This document shows, in pieces, positions 1-11,393 of a stretch of DNA of 64,000 nucleotides. The translations under genes and the position numbers were made by a program. This DNA comes from Rhyacophila brunnea (lineage: Eukaryota; Arthropoda; Insecta; Trichoptera; Rhyacophilidae): assembly GCA_022495005.1 (NCBI GenBank), contig JAGYXB010000460.1, positions 930,001-994,000 on the forward strand, written 5' to 3'. The notes beneath the pieces were generated by a model. That model had not been told where the DNA came from. It worked only from the letters and a program-made list of their open reading frames with translations, and did no database searches. Positions within the stretch are counted from its first letter, which is position 1, and every line of letters begins with the position of its first letter.

Positions 1-203
1 TGCCTGAAGTTAGAGCGCCAAGTATCATGACGAAGTGGCTACCCCAACGGAAGAGACCCAGAAGCCGTCCAAGAAGGAGATGGGCTGACTTCATATAGGA
101 AGACCCGGTAACTGGAGAAGTGTGGCGAGAGACCGGAGTGAGTGGAGAGCGGTTGTGGAGGAAGCCAAATCCCACCCCTGGATGTAGCGCCGTGGAAGAA
201 GAA
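1..203 (+). mobile_element. 3' tail of RTE-like non-LTR retrotransposon, 5' cut by window edge
   Basis: The translation, with frameshifts, gives the arginine-rich C-terminal end typical of insect endonuclease/reverse-transcriptase ORFs: an Arg-Pro-Arg-rich stretch followed by RWAD, then SEWRAVVEEAKSHPW and a stop. The same tail occurs on the minus strand at 53202-53471. The copy ends in a GAA-rich simple tail near 203, as expected for the 3' end of such elements. It is broken and not functional. Confidence 0.7.
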
Positions 204-362
204 GTCTTGCCAGTATCAGTAGGATTGACAGTCTTTTAAACTGAAAGTACGTAATATATGACACTACTATGTCTATGTTTGTACATAAGTGAGTTACATA
301 TTGTTTATTTAATTGTTGTTAAAGTAAAATATTGTAGGCCCTAAATGGTTCGTAGACCCTAG

Positions 363-977
363 CAGTGATGTCCCGTGGGGGTAGACAGATTGAGCGTCGC
401 TTGGGGGCGGCAGTTACCCGAAGGACGACAAATCGAGGAGAATCGTTAGGTATATAATATATAAGTACTTAGATACCTAAACAGCTTAGTAATAACAGAA
501 ATATCTTTCCGTTAAAAATATCTGCTCACTGGTTGGAACCAAAATGTATTAATTACTATAAAAGATTTAACAGGACTGTAATTTTTTTGTCGGGTTCGCG
601 ATGTCTAGTTTACTTCAATTATCCTTGGACGTCGCGTCCTTGGTGATCACCAATGACATGTGGAGATTTTTGAATTATAATTGAATTATAGGTAGGTACA
701 TACTTACTTAATTTAAAATTTATCCAAATATTTTTGAGAGTCACTTGCGAGTTTTGGAAGTTGTCAGGTGTATTTTTAAATGTATCTGAAACCGTGGACT
801 CGCAATATTGTATATTGAAGCAGAGATGGCATTTAAATTAGATTTAGTGGTATCGGTATATCTCTTTTCGTAATGTATCCATACAACACATTTATTAGAT
901 ATTGGTATCATGAAAGGATGATAAAAAATACGGTAAGTATAAAAAATGGGGCGGCATTTTGTCTTGGGACGTCACTA
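363..977 (+). mobile_element. hAT-type non-autonomous element (MITE), copy 1
   Basis: The 615-bp element has terminal repeats CAGTGATGTCCC and GGGACGTCACTA and is flanked by an exact 8-bp direct repeat, GACCCTAG, at 355-362 and 978-985. An 8-bp duplication and a YARNG terminus are hAT hallmarks. There is no transposase. The first roughly 85 bp and the last roughly 110 bp match the second copy at 1958-2412 in the same orientation. Confidence 0.85.
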
Positions 978-1957
978 GACCCTAGGATCGTAGGCACTCT
1001 GACAATTGTGTATAATAGTAAGGCGGTACTCATGGGTTAATTCAACAAATGTGTTTGTTTGTGCATCTGAAAAACATTACCTATTTCATCGCCGCAATTT
1101 TATACTACAGAAACATTGTATCACCTACATCAGAATCATATTAATGCATCACAGACCGTTGAAAGTATTGGGATAAAAAGTTCATAACTTTCCTTCAAAG
1201 CAGACTCTGAATACCGACAAAGTATATCCCGAAAAAACGGAGTAATCCAGGTTTTTTACATGCCTGAAAACTTTATACTCGTATTGTAGACGCTCAGTTG
1301 ATTTTTTAGCATTTTTCTTATTTTTTATTTAATACAATAATAAATTAAGTAGATTTCACTACAACATCCTACATAATATTATATTGCTTTCTGGTATAAC
1401 TAGTGGTATGTCAATATTATAACATTGACAGCGATCAGTAAAAACAATATTGATGCATCTCTAACGAATGGCCCAGATAATTTTGTTAGTTTAACACAAA
1501 TTCAGTAGAACAAAGATGTTGATTCACTGCTTGTATATTATTACGAAATAATAATCTTTTTGCAACTCAGAATGTTCAATACTCCGAAATTTCAGGGGAA
1601 AACAAATTTAAAGAGGCTTGTTGATTTTACACACAAAAACAGAATCATCAAAAAACGCACACTGTGACAGCAAATTTATTTTTATTTAATTAAATCTGTA
1701 TCTGTCAACAGGCATGTAGAAATTTAAATATAAATTGAATTTTCATATTTTTTGCACCTTTTAAAAGAATATTACAGCAGGGACAACAAACTGGCGTTAA
1801 GTACCGCATTCCAAGTTATAAATATACACAACATCATTCTTAAAATGTAAAATTAATATCAATAAATAAATACATTTCGCATCCCCCTGGAAATGGGTAG
1901 CAGCCAGCCTACGTTAGAAATAAGCTTATATTTGCATATCCGGAATATAGATTTAGG
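978..1957. other. intergenic AT-rich DNA, nothing recognised
   Basis: I see no long open frame, splice-like structure or clear repeat between the two related hAT-type elements. Confidence 0.5.
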
Positions 1958-2412
1958 CAGTGACGTCCCGTGGGGGTAGGCAGATTGAGCGTCGCTTGGG
2001 GGCGGCAGTTAATCGAAGGGCGGTAAATCGAGGAGAATCATTTGATATTCCCTATCCTTAAATTTGTTTACATGTTGTACAATAATAGCACAGGAAAAAT
2101 AGTGTGAAAATAATAAATCTGTGCATTGCTAAATGGCACAAACCAAATGTATCAGAAATATCCACCAAATAGAACCTCAGACTTCTAGTGATTTGGGTAA
2201 GTGTCTAAAATAATTACCTATATTATATTTATTTGCTTTTTATATGTAAATTTAATTTTGTATGTATTAGTGGTATATATTTTGTTAGTAATGTATCCAT
2301 ACAACACATTTCTAAGATATTGGAGTCATGAAAGGATGATAAAAATACTGTATAAAAATGGGCAGCATTTTGGCGCTGCCTAGGAGCGGCATTATGTCTT
2401 GGGACGTCACTG
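1958..2412 (+). mobile_element. hAT-type MITE, copy 2
   Basis: The 455-bp element has terminal repeats CAGTGACGTCCC and GGGACGTCACTG, flanked by GATTTAGG (1950-1957) and CATTTAGG (2413-2420), a 7/8 match for an 8-bp target duplication. It belongs to the same family as 363-977 but its interior is shorter. Short open frames inside it are not coding. Confidence 0.85.
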
Positions 2413-2748
2413 CATTTAGGGTGTGCATGCCACGACTGGTTCAAGATTACATGGTGTACAGATCATGGACCAAATGAGATAAACCGATAACTAAGTATCT
2501 GTACTCTTCATCTTAACCTGTTAAGAAACAATTATATTGTCTCTGAGATTATGATATATCTTAGAGAGAAATATTTATTTCCATTTGATACGCATATAGC
2601 ACATCTAAAACTGTACCTACAATTCAATCGCATTTTGACAATAAGCAACATTAATACTACTGACTGAGAGACCTTCGTAATGAGAATTTAAATGTACATA
2701 GGTTTTATATCAACTCTTGACAGTCCATCAAATTGAGCCACCTTAGGT

Positions 2749-3128
2749 GAACATTTCACCGTGGCACAGTTCGCCGTGAGCGTTCTGTCGGAAAGAGATG
2801 ACGTGTACTATACCGTCTCCAATTTTATTAGATTCAATATGAACATTTTCATAACTGATTTTGGCAAAATTCACGAATTCAAGAATGAAAACATAACCTA
2901 ACCTAACAAACAATCCAATACATCGACTATTTTCAAAATTTGTTTGCTGTTGGCTTCCTGTAAAGTGTAAACCGACAAGAACCGTGTTTTATTCAGACAT
3001 GAATTTTATGTCAGTACTATACGACCCAAAGAGGTTGAACTGTCTTTAATATACGGCCATATATTTCCGATACAACATTTCACGGTGAAGAATACGGCGA
3101 ACTGCACACGTACAAGTTTCCGGACACG
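2749..3128 (+). mobile_element. repeat family X, copy 1 (left end truncated)
   Basis: The copy begins inside the left terminus (ACATTTCACCGTGGCACAG) and runs to the conserved right end TTTCCGGACACG. The same roughly 0.4-kb sequence recurs at 5456-6090, 9623-10232 (inverted) and, as a fragment, 33692-33773. Both ends carry inverted GGCGAACTG-type motifs. No coding capacity is visible. Confidence 0.8.
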
Positions 3129-3849
3129 AGCTGAGCCATGTACACATAATGACGAGTATTAAGGAATGCTAACACTTACATAATATTGTTCTTGCGCCAA
3201 AAAGAATAATAATGTGTGAATTGTTGACACAATGAACGGACAGTTGTGTACAAAACAGATACACAAAGTCTGAAAATTCCAAAAGGCGAAATCTTATAGA
3301 AGTGTACAGAATTCAGACAACGTAAATAAGTAATTCGTCACAAAAGGAAAATCCGAACTGGAGATGACATCCACTAAAGCAATTAATAAATTTATACATT
3401 TAGAATCCCGCACAGCTGTGGTGGGTGTTACACACAAAAGCGTGCGTAACGTGGCAAACTGATTTTTCTAAAAATATTTATTCTCATCGGACTGCAAGCA
3501 TGAGAGAAATAGTGCTAAAATAATAAACGTTCTTTTATGAGATTTTTAATAGAGCTTTTAAAGCTTTTAATGCGTCCAAAGCTAAAACCATTACACTGAC
3601 TTATTATAAGCAGTAAAATATAAACATTACTTACATCACAGTCGGCAACAAAATATGGAATTGTTTTTTTTTAATCAATAATACCAACGTAAAAATGAAA
3701 ATGACAATTAAAAGACCAAATTTAATACACGAGATATTTTTAGATCGATACATTTGTTTAATGTATAAATTATTTTTTTCATGAGGGTGCTGCCAGCACA
3801 TAATGCGGAAAGACCACAAAAAAGTCAATGGATGTAGAGGAAGACAAAA
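3129..3849. other. intergenic DNA, nothing recognised
   Basis: The stretch is AT-rich with only short spurious open frames; no gene or named repeat is supported. Confidence 0.4.
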
Positions 3850-3985
3850 GTACACGATATTATAGACGTCGCATAGCTTATGAAATGGCAACAGGGCGGA
3901 CATGTCGCTCGGCGAGTGGACAACCTGCTGAACAAAAATACAATCATCCAGGGCAAAGGGAAATTTATCGACCGCGATTGATTAA
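3850..3985 (+). pseudogene. fragment of RTE-like retrotransposon C-terminus
   Basis: One frame reads VRDIIDVA (stop) followed by KWQQGGHVARRVDNLLNK. This resembles the KW-x-WAGHVAR-x-x-D-N-RW block near the end of RTE-type reverse transcriptases, which is also present at 48445-49110, 50945-51110 and 58680-58720. It is short, interrupted and non-functional. Confidence 0.55.
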
Positions 3986-4098
3986 CCCACTGATTGCGTT
4001 AATTCATTCATGTATTTTTAATTCATAAAGTATTTTTATATAGAACATACTTACGTTAGATTGGCGACAACTCTGTTACATTTCATGATGAGGTAAGT

Positions 4099-4450
4099 GA
4101 AGCGCCTAGTTTCAAAAGCCCCTAAAATGATTTTAGGTAATTCTGAGAAAAATGAGAAAAAATCATACCAATTAAATCTGCGAACTTTATGTATGTATTT
4201 ATTTTTTAAATCGTTACATTCTAAAGAGTATTTTGGCTTTCTATTTTAGCGGTATTTGAAAAGCACACCCAACCATTTTAGCGGATTTTGAATTTACACT
4301 AATTTTTGATCATACGTATTGACGGTTTTTGGTATTTTTTAAAGTTCAATCTTTGGTCATCATATAGGTAACAAAAATATCCATCTAAATACAAATCTGA
4401 CTCAAAAATTTTCAAAAACCGTTTTAGGGGCTTTTGAAACTAGGCGCTTC
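4099..4450. mobile_element. 352-bp terminal-inverted-repeat element (MITE)
   Basis: GAAGCGCCTAGTTTCAAAAG at the left is matched in inverted orientation by CTTTTGAAACTAGGCGCTTC at the right, and the match continues inward through CCCCTAAAA. AAGT is found immediately outside both ends (4095-4098 and 4451-4454), a possible short target duplication. There is no coding content and the superfamily is not determined. Confidence 0.7.
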
Positions 4451-4589
4451 AAGTACCTATATATGACGCTGTTATTTCGATTTTTTTTAATTAATAGATA
4501 CATATTATAATATATTATATTTTTAATTGGTTTTAATCTGAACAAATGTGATACTGTCTTGGGTATATGTCAAAATTGTCGTTGTAATA

Positions 4590-5030
4590 AATAATAATTT
4601 CAAGATAAAAAGAACTTTTTATATACCACGTTTTTAAATTTTCTGTTGAATCATATAAACTTGACAATTCTATTATATTATCAATATAGGACAAATAAGG
4701 CAATTGTCAACAAATATTTTTTTTGCTATTTTGCAACAAACAAACAAATATAGAATACTGAAATGTCATTTTGATTTCCATAGTAACGCACGTATATATT
4801 AATAATTTAGTTGCTAGGACCACCAACTTAGCAACCAATGATAGTGGATTGGATTACGGATTTCTTCCGAAATAACTTTACATGCAAAACATAATTAATT
4901 AAAAATGAATTCAATTCTACTTAAAGATGGCTAAAAGTATTTAAAAAATGCATTGGCACCGTGTTCTGATATATTCTAAAAGTTTCAAATGTCTGGCTAG
5001 TCGAGAAGTTAGTTAAAAAATCGATTGCAA
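4590..5030. repeat. dispersed repeat Y, uninterrupted copy
   Basis: The sequence is repeated in inverted orientation at 19637-19998 plus 21290-21340, where a mariner element splits it. Matches include CTTTTAGAATATATC and CTAGCAACTAAATTATTAA (reverse strand of this copy). It has no coding capacity and its termini are not resolved. Confidence 0.75.
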
Positions 5031-5455
5031 GATTTGTACTGGATAAACAACTACCGGACAAACAAGAATACGAGCTAAGAAAAACGTGGTAAAAAATAGT
5101 ATTCATGATAAACTAAATATTCATTTAGCAATGAGTCTACGCCTCTTATATAAAACTATGCTAGGTTAATAAATACATAATCTATAAGTTTTCCCAGTTA
5201 CTGTGATTGTTTGAAAAAGTGTTATAACGCTGATATGAAAATTTTTAATAGATAATAGCACGTGTCTAAAATATGCCGACTGAAACGCCCACACAGTGTG
5301 TAAAGCGACATTTTGAAACTATCGTAATAATATGTATGTAGGTATAAGTATACGAAATAATATTATGACGTATGAATTTAGGTGTAAACGACGCTTTTCA
5401 AAAGATTGTACGCACAGCAAATATGCAGCTTTAGTAATAACAACATAATATTAAT

Positions 5456-6090
5456 GGTTACATGTAAATCGTACGTAAAATATTTCACCGTGAGCTTTCT
5501 TATAAAAGCAGCGCTCAAAATGGAAAATTTTACAAACCGGAGCGTTCAATAATTTTCCGAAAATATTCAGTTATCTAATTTTATAAAAATAAATGTGTTA
5601 GATGTTTTGTTATATGGCCTAGCCTCAAATGGTCAAATTATTTTTTTCACGAGACGGAGCGATAATTTTGGGGATGTCATGAACCGGAACGGCGCTCCGG
5701 TGCGTTCCGGTCCATTTCGAGCCCTGTAACAAAAGAGATAACCGTATGTATTGTATACGGTCTCCAATTTTATTAGATTCAATTTTCATAGCTGATGTTG
5801 TCAAAATTAATCAATTTAAGAATGAAAACCTAACCTAATATAATATAACCTAACCTAATAAATAATCCATTATATTGGCTATTTTTAAAATTTGTTTGCT
5901 GGTGGCTTCCTGGAAAGTGTAAACTGACAATAACCGTGTTTTATTTAGATTTGAATTTTATGTCAGTACCTACTATACGACCCAAAGAGGTTGGACGATC
6001 TTTAATACACGGCCATAATATATTTCCGATATAACATTACACGGTGAAGTGTGTTACGGCGAACTGCATACGTACAAGTTTCCGGACACG
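5456..6090 (+). mobile_element. repeat family X, copy 2, interrupted by a nested MITE
   Basis: The left end GGTTACATGTAAATCGTACG and right end TTTCCGGACACG are complete. Flanks AATATTAAT (5447-5455) and GATATTAAT (6091-6099) match 8/9, consistent with a 9-bp target duplication. Positions 5509-5726 are a later insertion. Without it the copy is about 417 bp. It is non-coding. Confidence 0.8.
5509..5726. mobile_element. hAT-like MITE nested in family X
   Basis: The 218-bp insertion has ends CAGCGCTCAAAATGG and, inverted, CAGGGCTCGAAATGG. It interrupts a family X copy between CTTTCTTATAAAAG and TAACAAAAGAGAT. The imperfect TATAAAAG / AACAAAAG flanks are compatible with an 8-bp hAT duplication. 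The interior is GC-rich near the right end and non-coding. Confidence 0.7.
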
Positions 6091-6099
6091 GATATTAAT

Positions 6100-6343
6100 A
6101 TGTATTCCACTTGCAGGAAACTCATCGATAGTATAATCTCTTGGGACACTAATGATCTTGGTGTCATTATGAATCTTAGTTGCTCTCATCAGACTTATGG
6201 CGCTTGGATAATGGTGTGATTGTCGTTGTCGTAAAGACGAAACCATAATGTAAGGAGGCAAATAAGATTTGGCCAATAAGCCAAAATAAGATCAAATGTT
6301 ATACATTTTTCCCCGTGCCAGTACAGGATGTAGATAAATACCT

Positions 6344-6374
<31 letters not shown>

Positions 6375-6884
6375 TATCTGAATATAAACACAATTATGAA
6401 AAATACAGATCACTAAATACATACATGATAATGCAATCAAAAGTTACGTGCACGCTACAGTTGTAACTATTTGTTTAGCAATGATCAAATCAGTGTATTG
6501 ATAAAAGAGTGTTGTTTTTCTCCGGTATTTTATTTCCTTTATTGTCGTATTATATTGTATATTATCATTGTCATTGTAGATAATTACTAGACTAGTAATA
6601 ATTAACATTACATTCGAATAAAGTTTCAATATAAGTTATAATACGTCGGGTACCGTTGAAAATCTATCGCGTGCCACATATTTGCAATAATTCATGTTGA
6701 AGTCTAGTAGAAAATGCGAAAATAATACTAAAAATAATAACTTACCTATAATATAATTACATGTTCATTACTTACATTTTATTTAATATTATAATAATTG
6801 ATAAAATAATACTGATTATTCACAAGATTTAAAAATGTTGTATTTTCATAAAAATACATAATTTACAAAAACTACAGAAATATA
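6100..6884. other. intergenic, with an AT dinucleotide tract at about 6343-6374
   Basis: A roughly 30-bp TA/AT microsatellite is present. Otherwise the stretch is AT-rich sequence without a supported gene. Confidence 0.5.
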
Positions 6885-6990
6885 ACTATTAGAAAATGGT
6901 CGGACCGGGTAGGATTCGAATTCACATCTTTCGCTATACAGGAGTGCCATATACTTTAAGCTACCGATCCGCCTATGTATCATGCGAATC
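6885..6990 (-). mobile_element. tRNA-derived SINE, family B, diverged
   Basis: On the minus strand there is an A-box-like segment (CGGTAGCTTAAAG) and, about 35 bases on, a B-box-like ATTCGAATCC, then CCCGGTCC. The downstream tail (AAATTATGTA) resembles other family B copies at 42845-43005 and 47345-47500. It does not fold as an intact tRNA. Confidence 0.5.
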
Positions 6991-8515
6991 AATCCTAACA
7001 ACTACGTTGACCAGAGATATTTCAAATTTCGCCAAAGGAAAGACAATCGGCTTTTGTAATTAATCAAGGTGATTATAGTATTACTAACTAAATTGCAGAT
7101 GGCGTTAGATATTAACCATAATTAAATATTTTTTAAAAGCGAAATAGTTATCGATTAAAAAAATAACATATGCGTGGAGATGTTAAATATAATGATGTAC
7201 CTACCTACTAGTTATGCCTGACTAGGTATTTTTTAAAACTTCGCCATAATTCATGTTTTTTTTTTTAATAATGGAACTACTAATACACATACGCAATTAT
7301 TTTACCATTACGAATAAATGTAAGTACCGCAGAACTATGGAGAAAAATAACTCTTTACAACAATGGTTCTTAACCACCTTTAAATAATTCATCGACGATT
7401 ATGGCTACTAAATAAAACTGAAAAATATTCACAGCAGTCTTTTAAGTAGGTAATAAGTATGCATAATTTGTGGAACCATGAATAATATACGATCGTTAGC
7501 ACCACAAACAATAATGTTCGATCGATCCGAATATCTGGGGACTCTTATCAAGTGATGAGCTAAATGATGATATTAAAATAAAAAATAAAGCGTTTCAAAT
7601 TCGTATTCTGCTGAGAATTATATAACACACATAATATGTCACGACATGTTAAAGAAAAGCTTACCAGGGACTTACAACTTTACAGTTTCCTCGGTTGACG
7701 ATTCTTTTTTTTAAATAATTTGTGAAATCTCTAGAACTCGTTAAAGTTGTTTTTTTTAACAAACCGTTAATTGAAATGATATTTAATTCTTTTTATTAAA
7801 TACAAATATGTATACAACATACAACTAACATGCCATTGCATTGTATGTAATGTAGGACAGAATCAGGGTCGTGAAAGGTACATGCGTGAAAGAACTGAGG
7901 GATTTGTAGCTCCGTCGATCACCGCAAAAAAGTTCAACCGTTATGATATAATGGTAGATATAAAGTCTTTGGCATTTATTCATTAAAAATAGAAAATGTG
8001 TGAAATGTTCTGAAACATGCTTAAAACAATTCCGGAAAACTTTTGGACCTAGTTGGATTTAAACACACACTTTTGTCGAATGGTTTCTAACTACTAAGCA
8101 TGCTCACTTGATGATTAAAAACATCTAAATTCTCTAAATTTTCTAATAAAGATGGTTTTCGAGACTTTTTCAAGTTATCTCTGCTTTGGTTATATATTTT
8201 CAAATATTTTGCTAATTATTTAACAAGGATTTTTATCCTTATTCATGTAATTTTCGAAATTATAATATCATAATAAATTGTTAAGTTGCGTGTATTATGT
8301 TGCGAATTTTGATTTCGTTTTAATATTCTTCATTTTCGACTATTTTTAATGTTATTTTCATTCATTTATCATATTTTTATATTAAAAAAACACGTGTTTA
8401 TCTCTTTATTTACCTATATGGTTAATAATAAAATTTTAAAATATAATTATTTATTAATTCTCGATGTAATTCTCCATTGTTTGTTTGTAATGAATTTTAC
8501 ATACATAGGTAGTAC
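6991..8515. other. intergenic AT-rich DNA
   Basis: No coding or named repeat is supported. A faint tRNA-like (SINE) segment may lie at about 8050-8110 on the minus strand (B-box-like TTTAAATCC). Confidence 0.4.
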
Positions 8516-8759
8516 ATATTGTGTGTCTATATAATGTTTGAGGCTTTCACGGTTGTTTTTTATCGTAGTATATTCTTGGGTTTTCACCGTGTCTCCTTCT
8601 TCCTTCTTTACTCGACGTTTCGGGCTCGTTGCAGAGGCCATTATCAAGAGATTATCATATCTCTTGATAATGGCCTCTGCAACGAGCCCGAAACGTCGAG
8701 TAAAGAAGGAAGAAGGAGACACGGTGAAAACCCAAGAATATACTACGATATTGTGTGTC
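8516..8759. repeat. perfect palindrome (92-nt arms) flanked by a 12-bp direct repeat
   Basis: Positions 8561-8652 and 8659-8750 are exact reverse complements separated by a 6-nt loop, TATCAT. The direct repeat ATATTGTGTGTC occurs at 8516-8527 and 8748-8759. Each arm contains GGCCTCTGCAACGAGCCC followed by GAAACGTC. Open frames read across it arise from the symmetry and are not genes. It is most likely a recently formed foldback insertion. Confidence 0.9.
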
Positions 8760-9613
8760 ATAAAAATCTCTGCATTATATCATGCATTTAGATAATGTCG
8801 GTAGGTACGACATAAATATACCATATTTTATATTAGTTTCGAAAACCTATCCCTACGATATAGTACATTAATTTATTAGAATTGAAATTCAAATTTCATT
8901 AAGTACCTACCCTAAATCGATAGTATTAATTTTAAATGTTTATTTTTAAAAAAATGTTCAATTTTAAAACATTTCTCATTGTAATCTGAATGCATTAAAT
9001 AACGACATAAATATACCTTTTCTCTATAGTTTCGCAGAGAAAAAGTGTGTTATTTTATTACCAAAGTTCTCGAATTTATGTACATAAATAATAAAAAAAA
9101 TATTAGATGTACCTATATACAAATGGCTATTAAAATAATCTGCAATCATATTTCCAGCAGTGTTCAATTATCAATTAATTGAGTGACGGTTTTTAATATT
9201 ATCAATATCAAAATTAAGATGAAACATACTTTAGTTTCCTTTACAATTTTATTATTTCAAAAATTAAACAAAAATATCTCATAGGAAAATTTTTCAATAA
9301 TAAAATTGTCTACCAATTCATTTTAAATATATTTCTGCATGTTTTATTATTAAATAAGTAAAAATAATTATAACCTAAATAATATTATCTGCAATAGGTA
9401 TATTATTCAACATGACTTGTCATTCATTCACAAGAAAATGTTTTCTAAAATATAATTGTATACGGATACTTATTGAGGAAACGTTTATAGATTCTGAATA
9501 GCTAGGTCACACAAATTTGACCTATTTAACCAAAGAATCCGAAACAAACTACCATAGCTCTCTGATTGACCTGAAAATATTTGATAACTAAAATTGACCA
9601 AAGCAATAGAGCG
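8760..9613. other. intergenic AT-rich DNA, nothing recognised
   Basis: No supported features. Confidence 0.4.
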
Positions 9614-9622
9614 ATATTATTA

Positions 9623-10232
9623 CGTGTCCGGAAACTTGTACGTATGCAGTTCGCCGTATCACACGTCACCGTTAAATGTTGTATCGGAAATATTGGCAAT
9701 ATATGGAAATATATGGGAAATATATAGGGTTACCCCATTCGCTGCGGACCTTGTAATTAATATTTAATTACCACATTTAAATAACATTCTAATTATATGT
9801 AATGGCCCCTGATGGGCAACGCACCAGTTGCGTTGGACGCAGCGACTGGGAACCTATTTGGGTCGTTCACAGGTAACTCAGAAATAATTTATAAATTATC
9901 TGTTCTGTGGTCGATAGTACTAAAATTCATGTCTAAATAATGCCTGGCTTCCCCATAACCGACTTGTCGCAAACACGGTTCTTGTCGGATTACACTTTAC
10001 AGGAAGCCAGCAACAAACAATTTTTGAAAATAGCTGATATACTGGATTATTTGTTAGGTTAGGATCCATTCTTGAATTCATGAAGTTTGCCAAAATCAGC
10101 TCAGAAAATTGAATTATTGTTCATATTGAATCTAATTGACACTGTATAGGATATGGTCATCTCTTTCCGATAAGAAAGCTCACGGCGAACTGTGCCACGG
10201 TGAAATGTTGTACGTACAATTTACATGTAACC
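9623..10232 (-). mobile_element. repeat family X, copy 3, full termini with 9-bp target duplication
   Basis: The copy is inverted relative to copies 1 and 2. It is flanked by an exact 9-bp direct repeat, ATATTATTA, at 9614-9622 and 10233-10241. This fixes the family's ends as GGTTACATGTAAATTGTACG and CGTGTCCGGAAACTTGTACG. It is longer than the other copies because of extra sequence around 9725-9960. A 9-bp duplication is typical of Mutator-like elements; no transposase is present. Confidence 0.85.
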
Positions 10233-10241
10233 ATATTATTA

Positions 10242-10719
10242 TACTTCAAACATACCTACTGTAATAATTTTCAAAATAGTATTAACAAAAAAAACTTGTC
10301 GTGTTTTTTGAATGTGTGTTTGATCAAATGCAAACTCCAATCGGCTTTAGCGAATGGATAACAAACATAACTAGTAAAAAAGATCTTTAAATGCCCAAAT
10401 GCTTCCCTCAGTGACAGTTTAAATATTTATGGCATTTTTGTAGAATCCAAATTAAATTGTACGTAAAAATGACTTTAATACACCTTCTTTTATTACGTTC
10501 TTTTATTAATTTATTTGAGTGAATATTAAATAAAATATTGGAACCCTAAAACAAATGTATAGAATATAACTGATTTTACAAAGTATTATAAACATTGTTT
10601 CTAATTGTCTTTTGAAGTAACTATTTGAATATTCAATAAGTAATTCATTCTTTATTAGAACTAATTTTATACGTTTCTTTTATTTTGTTAACTGTCAATT
10701 CATGGTGGAACTGGATTGT
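10242..10719. other. intergenic AT-rich DNA, nothing recognised
   Basis: No supported features. Confidence 0.4.
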
Positions 10720-10920
10720 ATTGTTGTTTTTATTTAATAAAACGCAATTTTTTTATAGTACTTATTCCACTTTAATTAATATATTAGGACCGGTTTCGTC
10801 CGCCTCAGTGGGAATGTTGAAAATTTCCCACTGAGGCGGACGAAACCGGTCCTAATATATTAATTAAAGTGGAATAAGTACTTAAAAAAAAATTGCGTTT
10901 TATTAAATAAAAACAACAAT
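10720..10920. repeat. near-perfect 201-bp palindrome
   Basis: The arms run from ATTGTTGTTTTTATTT inward to CTCAGTGGGA and back again. Only a few differences in a T-run near 10750/10885 break the symmetry, and about 12 bases lie at the centre. Each arm contains GGCGGACGAAACCGGTCC followed by TAATATATTAATTAAAGTGG. It has the same architecture as the palindrome at 8561-8750 and no coding content. Confidence 0.9.
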
Positions 10921-11184
10921 TTTATACGTATTATTTGTTATTTGAATTTTAAGTAGGTATTTAGGCTATTTACTTGTTTTTTTTGTTTATTATTGGTCTA
11001 AATTAAATATTAAACGGACTTCTAAAATATTATGTAAAAAACAATCAATAATATTCTAATTGTGTAGGTACTAGAAAATAATATTGACATTTAACACTGT
11101 CCGGAAAATTCTTCGCATCATTTTGTTTATTTACATAAATGTATTATTGTTGAAATATATTTTAACAAAATGTTTTTAATGATA

Positions 11185-11393
11185 CTAATATTTTGCGGGC
11201 CCTTCGAAATGCAACTCTGCCGTAGACGGAAACTTCGCCAAGATCATTTTTAGAGCACGATCTTTGCGGTCTTCGGTCAACTCGAGTATACAACATCCAG
11301 GCTAAAATACTCGCACACAATGGACCAAATATTATTTTCACTCGAAGATAATCAACAAACGGGATACTTGCAATCTGTTACCTCGGTCTTCAT
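11185..11393 (-). CDS. candidate two-exon small protein or terminal exon, unknown
   Basis: On the minus strand, ATGAAGACCGAG (11393-11382) is followed by a GT..AG interval of 80 bp (11381-11302) and then a 38-codon frame ending in TAG (11301-11185). The joined product would be 42 residues containing LELTEDRKDRALKMILAKF, with amino-acid use that looks real in an AT-rich background. An AATAAA lies about 60 bp after the stop. The exon could instead be the last exon of a gene whose earlier exons I cannot see. No family is recognised. Confidence 0.3.

Noticed and set aside
8447..8795. Three overlapping open frames of 85-104 codons on both strands
   Set aside because: They read through the perfect palindrome at 8561-8750, so the same DNA is translated twice; there is no splice or promoter context.
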